Positions 30,730 through 38,475 are shown, counted from the first letter of the stretch. The stretch: DNA of 49,123 bases from an uncultured Collinsella sp. (GCA_900548815.1 URLR01000007.1:1-49123), one strand, 5' to 3'. Notes: a model not told the origin generated them from the sequence alone. A program made the numbers and translations.

Positions 30730-32121
30730 ATGTTTATCGGAAGAACAGCGGAATTGTCCGAGCTCAATCGACTGTATGGCACGGGCTCCTTTGAAATGCC
30801 TGTGATTTACGGCCGCCGTCGTGTGGGTAAAACGCGCCTTATCACAGAGTTCATCCAAGGCAAGAAGGCTATTTACTTTCAAGCTCGTCGTACCAATGCG
30901 GAGGCAAACCTGCACGGCTTTAGCCAGGCGATACTTGCAGGCTCGGTTGGTGCTGCAGGCGTGTCGTTTCGTAGTTTTGACGAAGCGTTCGATGCATTGG
31001 CCACCATGGCTCGAACGGAGCGTTTGATTGTCGTGATTGACGAGTATCCCTATCTCGCCCAATCGAATCCCGAAATCAGCTCGTTGCTGCAAGGCAAGAT
31101 CGACCACTTGTACAAAGAGACCAAGCTCATGCTTATCCTGTGCGGGTCGTCGCTTTCGTTTATGGAGGAACAGGTGTTGGGCTACGAGAGCCCACTATAC
31201 GGTAGGCGTACGGCCCAGTTTAAGATCATGCCGCTCGATTTTACGACGACCCTCGGCCTGTGGCAGAGCATGAGTCGCGAAGATGCTGCAGTTTGCTATG
31301 GCATGACGGGCGGCATTCCTGCATATATCGAGAAAGTCGATCCTACCGTATCGCTCGAGGACAACATCAAACGTCTTTTTCTTACTCCTACGGGCCATCT
31401 CTTTGAGGAGCCGAGTAACCTGCTATTGCAAGAGTGCCGCAATCCCGAGCAATATGATGCGATCGTGCAAGCAATTGCCCAGGGGCGCTCGAAGATCTCA
31501 GAGATTGCGAGCTCTATGGGAATCCCTGCGAGCAACGTAAAGAGCTATGTGGATAAGCTGGCGTCGCTTGGGATTGTCGAGCGCGAGCTGCCCCTAAACG
31601 AGACGAGCAATAAGCGAGCCGTGTATCTGCTGAGCGACCAGATGTTTAGGTTCTGGTACAAGTTTGTGCCGCAGAACATTGGGCTGATTCAAAACGATAT
31701 GGCCGAGATGGCGTATAGGCGCATTGAGCCGCACGTATCGGATTACATGGGTACGGTCTTTGAGCTTATATGCAGACAATACGTGTACGAACTCGCACGC
31801 GCGGGCGAACTTGGTGTGGTGCCGGCAACAGTTGGCCGTTGGTGGGGAACGGACAATCGGACGCGTACGCAGGAAGAGATCGATTTGATTGTCGACGACG
31901 GAGAGGGCGCGGCGCTCTTTGCGGAGTGCAAATGGCGTAACGAACCGGCAGGCGAGGATGTTCTGGAAAAGCTCGTGTACCGAAGCGAGCTCTTTAGGCG
32001 TCAGCATAAAAGCTACGTGATCTTCTCGAAGCGTGGCTTTACGCAAGGATGTCAGGAAGCTGCGGCGAGCAGGGGAGATACCAAGCTGATTTCGTTTGCC
32101 GAGATGTGCGAGCGGAGATAA
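30730..32121 (+). CDS. DUF234-type ATP-binding protein with C-terminal nuclease-like domain
   Basis: 463 residues. The P-loop is near the N-terminus (VIYGRRRVGKTRLITEFIQG) after the family start MFIGRTAELSELNRLY. The Walker B-like motif is LIVVIDEYPYL, and a sensor region is LMLILCGSSLSFMEEQ. A winged helix follows (IASSMGIPASNVKSYVDKL). The C-terminal DUF234 region has EEIDLIVDDGEG and ALFAECKWRN, the D...ExK pattern of PD-(D/E)XK nucleases. These are common, poorly understood proteins of prokaryotic accessory regions. AAGGAAGG precedes the ATG. No partner gene follows directly. Confidence 0.85.
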   Translation: MFIGRTAELSELNRLYGTGSFEMPVIYGRRRVGKTRLITEFIQGKKAIYFQARRTNAEANLHGFSQAILAGSVGAAGVSFRSFDEAFDALATMARTERLIVVIDEYPYLAQSNPEISSLLQGKIDHLYKETKLMLILCGSSLSFMEEQVLGYESPLYGRRTAQFKIMPLDFTTTLGLWQSMSREDAAVCYGMTGGIPAYIEKVDPTVSLEDNIKRLFLTPTGHLFEEPSNLLLQECRNPEQYDAIVQAIAQGRSKISEIASSMGIPASNVKSYVDKLASLGIVERELPLNETSNKRAVYLLSDQMFRFWYKFVPQNIGLIQNDMAEMAYRRIEPHVSDYMGTVFELICRQYVYELARAGELGVVPATVGRWWGTDNRTRTQEEIDLIVDDGEGAALFAECKWRNEPAGEDVLEKLVYRSELFRRQHKSYVIFSKRGFTQGCQEAAASRGDTKLISFAEMCERR

Positions 32122-32183
32122 CCAAGCGCGCTCTGATGTGATTGCTCGGAATGGGTCGCGCTAAGGATGCCAAGCGTAAAACC

Positions 32184-32251
32184 TACAATGAAAATGGCGT
32201 AAAAACTACATTGAGAACGGCGTAAAAACAGCATTGAGAATGGCGTAATTT
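32184..32251. repeat. Three 23-bp direct repeats
   Basis: Copies start at 32184, 32207 and 32230 and share CATTGAGAAYGGCGTAAAAA-like sequence with an exact 23-bp period; the last copy drifts at its end. They sit between the ATPase stop and the DUF4143 remnant. They may be the old promoter region of that gene. Confidence 0.7.
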
Positions 32252-32268
32252 CGTATATCGCATGATCG

Positions 32269-32648
32269 CCCGAGCTTGCACACAGCCTTTTGCGAGCTCT
32301 TGCCATGAACGAGAGCCAGGCTGTCACGTACAAGACGCTCATAAAGGACGCCTCGTACGGTGAGACGGGCCCCGACGAGAGGACCATCGCTGCGCACCTG
32401 GATCTCTTCAACAGGCTCAAGCTGACCGAGGACCTGTGCGGATGGGAGCCATCGAGGTCAAGCTGAGTGATGCGAAAGCAGACGATGGAGCGAGAAATCT
32501 CAAGGCGCTGGAGAGGAAAGTGCTCTCCAATCCTGCCGCCCAGAATGCCGCGCCGGCGTTTTTGGCGGTCGTGGTTGGAAAGGGGAGCATTGCCTACACA
32601 CGCGACGACGGCGTGGCGGTGATCCCCATGGCGGCACTTGGGGCGTAG
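32269..32648 (+). pseudogene. Remnant of a DUF4143-type AAA ATPase
   Basis: Two pieces in different frames. The first, 32269-32466, reads LRALAMNESQAVTYKTLIKD then ERTIAAHLDLFNRLKLTEDL, the helix-turn-helix part before the DUF4143 domain. The second, 32436-32648, reads GAIEVKLSDAKADDGARNLK and ends FLAVVVGKGSIAYTRDDGVA, the usual C-terminus. The N-terminal ATPase domain and about 100 residues between the pieces are missing. The junction lies at GGATGGGAGCC. Confidence 0.75.
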
Positions 32649-32690
32649 TGGTTTTGCGGGCGTGCCGTGCTTCCTTTACCGAAAATCCAT

Positions 32691-32719
32691 TTGGTAAACC
32701 AGATGCTCGCGGATAGAAT
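32691..32719 (+). promoter_or_regulatory. Promoter of small RNA copy 1
   Basis: TTGGTA (32691-32696), 17 bp, TAGAAT (32714-32719). The upstream ACCGAAAATCCATTTG block is shared with the other two copies at 33770 and 34207. Confidence 0.65.
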
Positions 32720-32725
32720 AAAGTT

Positions 32726-32806
32726 GACGGCAGCCCAAGTTCTGGAGAGCTGGGAAACGCCGTTGCTTGGTCAAGAGGTCGGTGCCTTAATGGCAGCGAC
32801 TTGTTA
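32726..32806 (+). ncRNA. Candidate antitoxin-like small RNA, decayed copy 1
   Basis: It aligns along its length with the RNA at 33818-33905. The 5' hairpin keeps ACGGC/GCCGT and CCCA/TGGG. The 3' hairpin is AGGTCG-G-TGCC / GGCA-G-CGACTT, with different bases but intact pairing. The terminal T-run is interrupted (TTGTTATG), so termination may be poor. Confidence 0.4.
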
Positions 32807-32898
32807 TGCTTCGAATGCTGCTTGAGTGCCTCGGAAAGTTCGATAAGCGCCGTGAAGAGCGAGACCAAAGCAACCAAGAGCTCTACGAGCTCTGATGG
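32784..32898 (-). pseudogene. Decayed copy of the 41-residue hydrophobic peptide gene
   Basis: On the minus strand it reads VALVSLFTALIELSEALKQH, close to TALVSLLTALIGLSEALKQR in the intact gene at 33880. The start codon and ribosome site are gone, replaced by the hairpin at 32898, and the frame no longer meets the TAA in the terminator stem. No product is expected. Confidence 0.6.
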
Positions 32899-33010
32899 GC
32901 CCGGGATGACCTCTGATTCAAGTCACCGGGCCTCAATCTTTTTCATCCATTTGAATAGAGCGGGCGACTCTCTTGGGGCCATCTGCATGGCGCGTGCCTG
33001 GCGCGCGTGG
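32894..33010. repeat. Duplicated intergenic block, copy A
   Basis: The block from the hairpin through CATCCATTTGAATAGAGCGG to TCTGCATGGCGCGTGCCTG is repeated at 34254-34365 with few changes. Weaker similarity continues up to the start codons of the SIMPL gene and the exonuclease gene. A 19-bp piece (32982-33000) recurs exactly at 35214-35232. Confidence 0.75.
32898..32943 (+). terminator. Terminator-like hairpin, copy A
   Basis: GGCCCGG..ATGAC pairs with GTCAC..CGGGCC (a small GA bulge), followed by TCAATCTTTTT. It is duplicated at 34260-34304. Confidence 0.6.
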
Positions 33011-33087
33011 CACAGCATCCCATTTTTGTGTCCGCACGGGTGGCTACGCTTACCGCAACGTAGCCATTCGTGGAAAGGACGGATGTC

Positions 33088-33729
33088 ATGGCAACGGATA
33101 AGACCGGTTATGTGAGCGTTGGCGCCGAGATAGAGGACGAGGTTATGCCCGACCGCGTGATCTTTAGCATTGGCTTTGGTGGTCGCCGCACCACCAAGGA
33201 ATCGTGCCTGGAGGATTACAACACCGATCGCGCCCGCGTAGCCGCCGCGCTGGCGCCCTTTGGTTTGGATAGCGAATTAACATGCTGTCGGTACACTTGT
33301 TATGCGCAGATGACGCGCAAGAAGGCGACGATTGTGGGCTACAACTACTATGCGTACGGTACGGTTGCCGCGCCTGTCGATTCGACTGACTTTGCTGCTG
33401 TGTGGACCGCACTCAATACCTGCGAGTCACATGCCGACATGAGCATTCGATTTGAGTTGGCGGATCAGCGCGCGGCGGAAGACGCCCTGATTGCCCGTGC
33501 GGTTGAACGTGCTCGCGGCAACGCGCAGGCACTTGCCGTTGCGGCGGGGTCTATGCTGGGCGGCGTCAAGCATATCTCGTATAACAGTCGGGCGGCGGGC
33601 TATGGTCGAACATACTGTGTTGCCGCGTGTGCTCCCGATGGGGCGTCCGGAGGCTCCGAGGAGACGGTGCTGGAGCCAGAGCCTATCGAGGTCGAGTGCT
33701 CCGTGGATATGGAATGGTGGCTGGAGTAG
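33088..33729 (+). CDS. SIMPL (DUF541) domain protein
   Basis: 213 residues. It starts MATDKTGYVSVGAEIEDEVM, and the body has the SIMPL pattern (IVGYNYYAYGTVAAPVDST; ERARGNAQALAVAAGSMLGG). The family is poorly defined, often periplasmic or surface-linked, but no signal peptide is present here, so it is probably cytoplasmic. ATG 33088 has GGAAAGGAC upstream and is preferred over an ATG 18 bases earlier. Its upstream region is a duplicate of that of the exonuclease gene, so the two may be controlled alike. Confidence 0.78.
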   Translation: MATDKTGYVSVGAEIEDEVMPDRVIFSIGFGGRRTTKESCLEDYNTDRARVAAALAPFGLDSELTCCRYTCYAQMTRKKATIVGYNYYAYGTVAAPVDSTDFAAVWTALNTCESHADMSIRFELADQRAAEDALIARAVERARGNAQALAVAAGSMLGGVKHISYNSRAAGYGRTYCVAACAPDGASGGSEETVLEPEPIEVECSVDMEWWLE

Positions 33730-33782
33730 GAAGCAGGTGCTGAGCGGCTGAGGGACCGAGGCTTCGCTACCGAAAAAACCAT

Positions 33783-33811
33783 TTGTTAAACTCAATGTCC
33801 GTGGGTAGAAT
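33783..33811 (+). promoter_or_regulatory. Promoter of small RNA copy 2
   Basis: TTGTTA (33783-33788), exactly 17 bp, TAGAAT (33806-33811). The block ACCGAAAAAACCATTTG just upstream is conserved in all three copies. Confidence 0.7.
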
Positions 33812-33817
33812 AAGGTC

Positions 33818-33905
33818 GACGGCAGCCCAAGTTGTGGATAGCTGGGCAGCGCCGTTACTTCGATTAAGGGGTCAATGCCTTAACGGCGTCGACCCCTCTT
33901 CTTTT
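33818..33905 (+). ncRNA. Candidate antisense RNA antitoxin (intact copy)
   Basis: It begins about 7 bases after a good promoter. The 5' hairpin is ACGGC-A-GCCCA / TGGGC-AGC-GCCGT (33819-33855). The 3' hairpin AGGGGTC/GACCCCT (33867-33897) is followed by TCTTCTTTT, a plausible terminator. The last 26 or so bases are antisense to the 3' end of the peptide gene at 33880-34005, whose TAA lies in the loop of this hairpin. It has no open frame with a ribosome site. Confidence 0.5.
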
Positions 33906-34005
33906 GCTTCGTACGCTGCTTAAGTGCCTCGGAAAGTCCGATAAGCGCCGTGAGGAGCGAGACCAAAGCGGTCAGGAGCTTCACGAAATCAATCAGATCG
34001 GTCAT
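33880..34005 (-). CDS. 41-residue hydrophobic peptide, candidate type I toxin
   Basis: It starts MTDLIDFVKLLTALVSLLTA, has one likely transmembrane helix (about residues 4-26), and ends in a very basic tail (KQRTKQKKRGRRR). This is the shape of small membrane toxins such as TxpA. GGGAGGTGAT, an almost perfect anti-16S match, lies 8 bases before the chosen ATG at 34005; the ATG two codons earlier is too close to it. A TAGAAT -10 box on the minus strand (34070-34075) gives a leader of about 55-60 nt. The stop lies inside the terminator of the opposing RNA. Toxicity is inferred. Confidence 0.6.
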   Translation of the reverse strand: MTDLIDFVKLLTALVSLLTALIGLSEALKQRTKQKKRGRRR

Positions 34006-34069
34006 GGGCATCACCTCCCGTCGCATGGAGGGCGCTGCCCGGCACATGGAACTGCCGTCAACAACTGCC

Positions 34070-34075
34070 ATTCTA
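34070..34075 (-). promoter_or_regulatory. -10 box of the peptide gene
   Basis: TAGAAT on the minus strand, the same hexamer as in the small RNA promoters. The -35 region is weak. The leader carries TTGACGGCAG and GGGCAGCGCC, as does the opposing RNA. Confidence 0.45.
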
Positions 34076-34219
34076 TCAAAGCGCGGTCATAAATACGAAT
34101 ATATGTTCGATAATAACAGCAACGTGATTCCCTCGAATAGCAGCCTTTCGTAAGGGCGGCAGAAGACGGCGCTGGGCGATTGGGGCTAGACGCGCAGGTC
34201 TTCCTCACCGAAAGCCCGT

Positions 34220-34248
34220 TTGATTAACCAGCCCTCTGTAGGTACACT
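34220..34248 (+). promoter_or_regulatory. Orphan third copy of the small RNA promoter
   Basis: TTGATT (34220-34225), 17 bp, TACACT (34243-34248), preceded by CACCGAAAGCCCGTTTG. The small RNA body is missing; the hairpin at 34260 follows almost at once, so at most a transcript of about 50 nt would result. Confidence 0.5.
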
Positions 34249-34253
34249 GCATA

Positions 34254-34365
34254 TTGATGGGCCCGGGATGACCGCTGATTCAAGTCACCGGGCCTAAATC
34301 TTTTCATCCATTTGAATAGAGCGGGCGACTCTCTTGGGGCCGTCTGCATGGCGTGTGATTAGCGC
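34254..34365. repeat. Duplicated intergenic block, copy B
   Basis: Counterpart of 32894-33010. It includes the terminator-like hairpin at 34260-34304 (GGCCCGG/CCGGGCC, then TAAATCTTTT) and lies upstream of the exonuclease gene. Confidence 0.75.
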
Positions 34366-34466
34366 ATGGTATTGCGCCCAGCTTTCATGTCCGCGCGGCC
34401 ACCTATCCTTACGGCAATGTAGCCGCTTATGTAACAAGCGGCAAGCAACGGAGAAAGGCCCTAACC

Positions 34467-35201
34467 GTGTCAGCTGAAAAGACGCTGTGTATCTCGGCTA
34501 TCGATACGACGAACTTTGCGCGCCAGATTGTGCTGGACTTTGAGTTTGCGCCGGTGCCAAAGCAGCGCCAGCGCCGTGGGCTGCGCAATGAGATTATCGA
34601 GGTCGGCGCCGTTAAGCTCGATTACCACGGCAACGTTATGGGCGAGTTCTCGCAGTTTGTGCAGACGGAATTTACCGAAGGCGTTGCGTATCCCGTCCGC
34701 GAGCTCACGGGGATATCGGCCGTGGACACCGCGATGGCCGATCCGCTCTACATGGTGATAAAAAGGCTCAGCGATTGGATCGGTCGCTACTCCGCCCAGG
34801 TGGTCTGTTGGAGCGGTGCGGACCGTCGGCAGCTTTTGACCGAGTGCCAGGCAAAGCACATCGACCTTTCCACATTTCCTACGGACTGGGCCGACCTGCA
34901 GGCGTTTTACACCTCGATTATGGACGTTGGCAGCCACGGGCGCGTCTCGTTGGGCGACGCGGCAACGTGGTTCGGCATCGAGTTTGACGAGTCGACGGGC
35001 CATGCCCACAGCGCCCTAGCCGATGCGCGCGTGACCGCCAAGCTGCTCAAGCAGGTGATGGACGGGGACTATCACGTGAGTCCGCGCGCCCAAGAAGTCC
35101 GCCAACGTTGGGGGATGGGCGAGCGGGCCCAGACACGCCTCTCTAGCAAGTGCCCCGAGCTGGGCGACCTGCTGCTGAAGCTGAAGGCGGCGGGAAGGTA
35201 G
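34467..35201 (+). CDS. DEDDh 3'-5' exonuclease domain protein (DnaQ-like)
   Basis: 244 residues. The acidic motifs are visible: ExoI in QIVLDFEFAPVP (D-E), ExoII in CWSGADRRQLL, and ExoIII in HAHSALADARVTAKLL with the DEDDh histidine. EIIEVGAVKLD matches the family. A loop after the first motif (KQRQRRGLRNE) is basic. Such domains trim DNA or RNA 3' ends. GTG 34467 is the start, with GGAGAAAGG upstream. It shares its upstream region with the SIMPL gene. The role is unknown; a KapD/ERI-1-like function is possible. Confidence 0.82.
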   Translation: MSAEKTLCISAIDTTNFARQIVLDFEFAPVPKQRQRRGLRNEIIEVGAVKLDYHGNVMGEFSQFVQTEFTEGVAYPVRELTGISAVDTAMADPLYMVIKRLSDWIGRYSAQVVCWSGADRRQLLTECQAKHIDLSTFPTDWADLQAFYTSIMDVGSHGRVSLGDAATWFGIEFDESTGHAHSALADARVTAKLLKQVMDGDYHVSPRAQEVRQRWGMGERAQTRLSSKCPELGDLLLKLKAAGR

Positions 35202-35314
35202 GGGCGTTAGCTGTCTGCATGGCGCGTGCCTGTCGCGTATCGTTACTCTTCCTGCTGCTTGGCAGGCAAGATGTAGACGTTCTCGGCGTCCACGGCGATC
35301 TGCGCGGTTCGGTT

Positions 35315-36478
35315 TTAGAGGGTGTCGATCTCCTTTACTCTCTGCTTGAACGGCGTGACGTCGGGCGTCTTTGCCTGATGGAGCTTTTCGAGGAGTTTTT
35401 CGGATTGCTTGTCGTTGAACTTTCCGATGCTCTCTCCTGCGCCTTCGAGCGCCTCGTCGATGAGTGTATGGTCGCCCACGGGGGTCTTTGCGATGGCGTG
35501 ACCGAGCAATTTGCCCGCGGACGCGATACCGCCCAGCAGTGCCGCATCGACGGTGTCGACAGCCCCCGCTTCGAGTGCGTTGTAGCAGTCGGTGTAGAGC
35601 TCGCGGTACGCGATCGAATCAGCCTCGATCTTCGCAGTGGCGTCCGCGAGCTTTGCGGGCTCGAAGTTCTGGGCGAGCATGGGTTCGAGGAACAGCGACA
35701 ACGCGTGGATGTAGGTGGCGAGCTGGCAGTCTTTGAGGTAGTCGAGCACCTTGTCGAGGCGTCTGCCCAAGCCGTCTCGCACCTCGATGAACCCTTTCTT
35801 TTTCAGATCCGCCTGTGCCTGCGAGCGGAAGAGTTCCATGTCCTGCGCGGACGACTGCTTGATGTCGAGCACCTTCATATGGGCGTTTGCCATGTAGGTG
35901 GCGTTGCCGTAGTTGAGGCCGTAACCGTTGAGGATGTCTGCGAGCGTCTTGAGGTTGCCACGCATGTTGGCCTTGTCGCGCTGACGCATGTACTCGAACA
36001 TTTCGTCGACGGACTCCTGGATGGAGTCGAGCTTTTGGTTTATCTGCGCGATTGCGGCTGCCATGAATAGCGATGTTGGATCGTAAGGCACCTGCGTGAC
36101 GCTCGTGGCGATGTCGCCCTCGACTACGTGGAAGCGCGCCTGCCCAAGGCCCTTGGCGGCGTCGCGGTAGCCCCCTGTGAGACCGCTGCCGTCCTTGAAC
36201 GTGTTGAGTTTCGACGGATCGAGCGGGTTACCATATTTGTCAGTCGCCTGGAGCAGCGTGGGCACGCTCACCGTGTTGGTGACGGTGCGAAACATCGAGG
36301 GGAGCGAGGCGAACGCCACGCCGAGTTGGGGAATTCGCTCGAGCGGTAGCTTGATGGCGCCGGAGACGTCCACCCGCTTCTGAGTGAGCGCGAGGTGGAT
36401 TTTGGTCGATGCGAGCTGTTTTGCCACGAGCTCCTCTCGGCCGTCGTTCGCCGAGGGTTTGGTCTCGTTGTCTGCCAT
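35315..36478 (-). CDS. Conserved-looking hypothetical protein, helical
   Basis: 387 residues. No family recognised with confidence. A central segment has a hydrophobic patch followed by predicted coiled coil (SLFMAAAIAQINQKLDSIQE, SVDEMFEYMRQRDKANMRG). The C-terminus has a small Gly/Ala-rich stretch (AALLGGIASAGKLLGHAIA) that could touch a membrane. ATG 36478 with AAGGAG upstream is preferred over an ATG 36 bases earlier. It runs opposite to the exonuclease gene; the gap 35202-35314 holds a 19-bp repeat (35214-35232). Confidence 0.7.
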   Translation of the reverse strand: MADNETKPSANDGREELVAKQLASTKIHLALTQKRVDVSGAIKLPLERIPQLGVAFASLPSMFRTVTNTVSVPTLLQATDKYGNPLDPSKLNTFKDGSGLTGGYRDAAKGLGQARFHVVEGDIATSVTQVPYDPTSLFMAAAIAQINQKLDSIQESVDEMFEYMRQRDKANMRGNLKTLADILNGYGLNYGNATYMANAHMKVLDIKQSSAQDMELFRSQAQADLKKKGFIEVRDGLGRRLDKVLDYLKDCQLATYIHALSLFLEPMLAQNFEPAKLADATAKIEADSIAYRELYTDCYNALEAGAVDTVDAALLGGIASAGKLLGHAIAKTPVGDHTLIDEALEGAGESIGKFNDKQSEKLLEKLHQAKTPDVTPFKQRVKEIDTL

Positions 36479-36660
36479 AGCGCGCTCCTTGCTTACGTTG
36501 ATAGTCGTGGGCATTATCTCATCGCCTGGTGGCTTGCTAGAGCGGGGTAGAGGCCGAGCGTCTGGCGAAACTCGTTAACTGATTGCATTTCAGCGGATTG
36601 GGTTGATTATAAGAGAAGGACGGCTATCCATCTGCCCTTCCCAGTTGAGTTCGCTTTGAG

Positions 36661-38475
36661 CTACTGTTCGTGCCTATGCTGCTTGGGCTCAAGCCTTCTC
36701 GCTGCCGTGAAGCAGGCCGTGGCCGCCATGGCCAATGCGATGCTGGCCATCCAAGTGGAGTCGCCGGTTGCAGCGAGCTTTGGTTCATCGGCTGTCGTGC
36801 GTCCCGACTTTTTTGTAGCCGCCTCGTCGGCGTCCTTTTCAGGAGTGGCAGGATCACTTTTGTTGTCGCCGGGTGAATCTACGTCGGTCTTTCCGCCCGC
36901 CTGCTCCCCTTGGGCCTTCCCCTCCACGGTGAAGGACGCATCGGTCGCCGTCCCGTCCTTCCAGACGGCCGTGACGGTGTGTCCGCCGCCGGCGAGCGTG
37001 TCCAGGTAGGACGGCCTGAGCTCGATAATCGTGCTGCCCCTGGTTGCGGTGTAGTTCTCGGCGGAGACCTCAGTTCCGTCCACGAGGAGACGCGTGAACT
37101 CATCGAGAGGACCGCTGAAGCGGAAGGTCAGACCGGCCTCGCCGTCCTTTGCATACGCCTGCCCGTCGCCCTTGGTGGCGGCATACAGCGGAGCGGTCAC
37201 GTCGAAGGTGACGTCCCCCGCGTCGTCGACATCAAAGGTCTGAACGCCGGTCTTGCCGTTACGCTCGGCGTAGGCGGAGCTGTAGACGAAGGTCTCGTGG
37301 CCCGTCTTGTCGAGGACCGCGAGGGCTTGGATTTCAAACGAGCCCATCGAGAGCGACGTGGGGAACTCGATTTCGATATAGCCCCTTGCCGCATCGTAGC
37401 TGCAGCTCAACGTTTTGCGGGTCTTTAAAGAGTTCGGGTCCTCGACATAGCCGGGGTCGCCGAGGATCGGGGAGACAGACTTTACGCCGTCCGCGTCGCC
37501 TACATTGCAATAGATACGGAGGATCCCGCCGACGGGGACCCTCTTCGCGGAGATGGAAACGTTCGAGACCGTGGGCGGGTTCCGGTCGATCGCGCTGCCG
37601 GTCACCTCGAAGCACAGCTCGCTCGGGTCGCCAACCGAGAAAGTCGCGCCCGAAATGCCGTTGGCCCTGGCGTAGGAACTCTCGTACACATCGGTCTCGA
37701 ACCCTAGGCCATCGGTGACCGAAAGGCCGATCAGCCTGTGCCTTCCGATCCTATTGCTGTCGAATGTGAGGTCAAACCCGTCGATAGACGAGCCTCCGTG
37801 ATAATAGGCTGACGAAACAGAGCAGCCGTCGTCCGAATTCTCCCAGCCCTGCCGCAGTATGGGGGAAACGGAGCGAACGCCGTCGGCATCGGAGACGGTC
37901 CAAGAGATGTGGAGGTCGGCACCGGTTGCGACCTCCCTGCTCGAGAGCGACACGGAGGACACGGTCGGCGGGTTTTGGTCCTCGGGTCCCTCGGTCACCT
38001 CATACTCGAGGGGGTCGGTGGTGAAGGTCGGACAGTCGAGCCCCTTCTCCTCGGCATACGTCGTGTCGTAGACATCGGTAACCCATCCAAGACTATCGGT
38101 CACGCCGAGGCCGATGATCCGGTACCTGCAGGGCCGGTCGCTCGGGGAGGTGGAGATATCGAAGCCCGCGGTCGTGTTGCCGGTCGACGAGAAGGCGAGA
38201 CGGGAACTGATTCCATGGTCTCCGGTATCGTTTTCGACAAGGACTTCGACTATGGGCGTGACGGACCGTACCCCGTCAGGGTCATCGACGCTATAGCCGA
38301 CATGCAGCGTGGAGCCGGCCGTGACTGTCGTCGCGGATATCGTCACGTTGGAGATGCTGGGCGGGTTCGGGTCCGACGCGGCTAGGGCGGTTGAGGGCAA
38401 AGCAAGCGCTACGGTGGCGGACAGCGAGGCGAGCAGGCTAAGCGCGAAGCGCCTGGAGAATTTCAAGGAGGTCAT
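36661..38475 (-). CDS. Ig-repeat surface protein with LAATG sortase signal
   Basis: 604 residues. A signal peptide is clear (RRFALSLLASLSATVALAL, cleavage near ALA-A). Three tandem domains of ~120 residues begin NPPSISNV, NPPTVSSV and NPPTVSNV, each with a D(P/A)DGVRSV-type motif. A fourth domain (DGQAYAKDGEAGLTFRFSG ... LLVDGTEV) resembles a common Coriobacteriia surface module. Then comes a charged linker and LAATGD, a hydrophobic segment and an RR..KQHRH tail, the pattern of a cell-wall sorting signal, here of the LAxTG type. It is likely displayed at the cell surface. Its ATG overlaps the stop of the upstream gene, and no clear ribosome site is seen. Confidence 0.82.
   Translation of the reverse strand: MTSLKFSRRFALSLLASLSATVALALPSTALAASDPNPPSISNVTISATTVTAGSTLHVGYSVDDPDGVRSVTPIVEVLVENDTGDHGISSRLAFSSTGNTTAGFDISTSPSDRPCRYRIIGLGVTDSLGWVTDVYDTTYAEEKGLDCPTFTTDPLEYEVTEGPEDQNPPTVSSVSLSSREVATGADLHISWTVSDADGVRSVSPILRQGWENSDDGCSVSSAYYHGGSSIDGFDLTFDSNRIGRHRLIGLSVTDGLGFETDVYESSYARANGISGATFSVGDPSELCFEVTGSAIDRNPPTVSNVSISAKRVPVGGILRIYCNVGDADGVKSVSPILGDPGYVEDPNSLKTRKTLSCSYDAARGYIEIEFPTSLSMGSFEIQALAVLDKTGHETFVYSSAYAERNGKTGVQTFDVDDAGDVTFDVTAPLYAATKGDGQAYAKDGEAGLTFRFSGPLDEFTRLLVDGTEVSAENYTATRGSTIIELRPSYLDTLAGGGHTVTAVWKDGTATDASFTVEGKAQGEQAGGKTDVDSPGDNKSDPATPEKDADEAATKKSGRTTADEPKLAATGDSTWMASIALAMAATACFTAARRLEPKQHRHEQ

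Noticed and set aside
32500..32877. 125-codon minus-strand frame over the decayed toxin copy
   Set aside because: Its first 20 or so residues are the toxin remnant; the rest is the antisense of the small RNA and of the DUF4143 scar. The true start region is missing.
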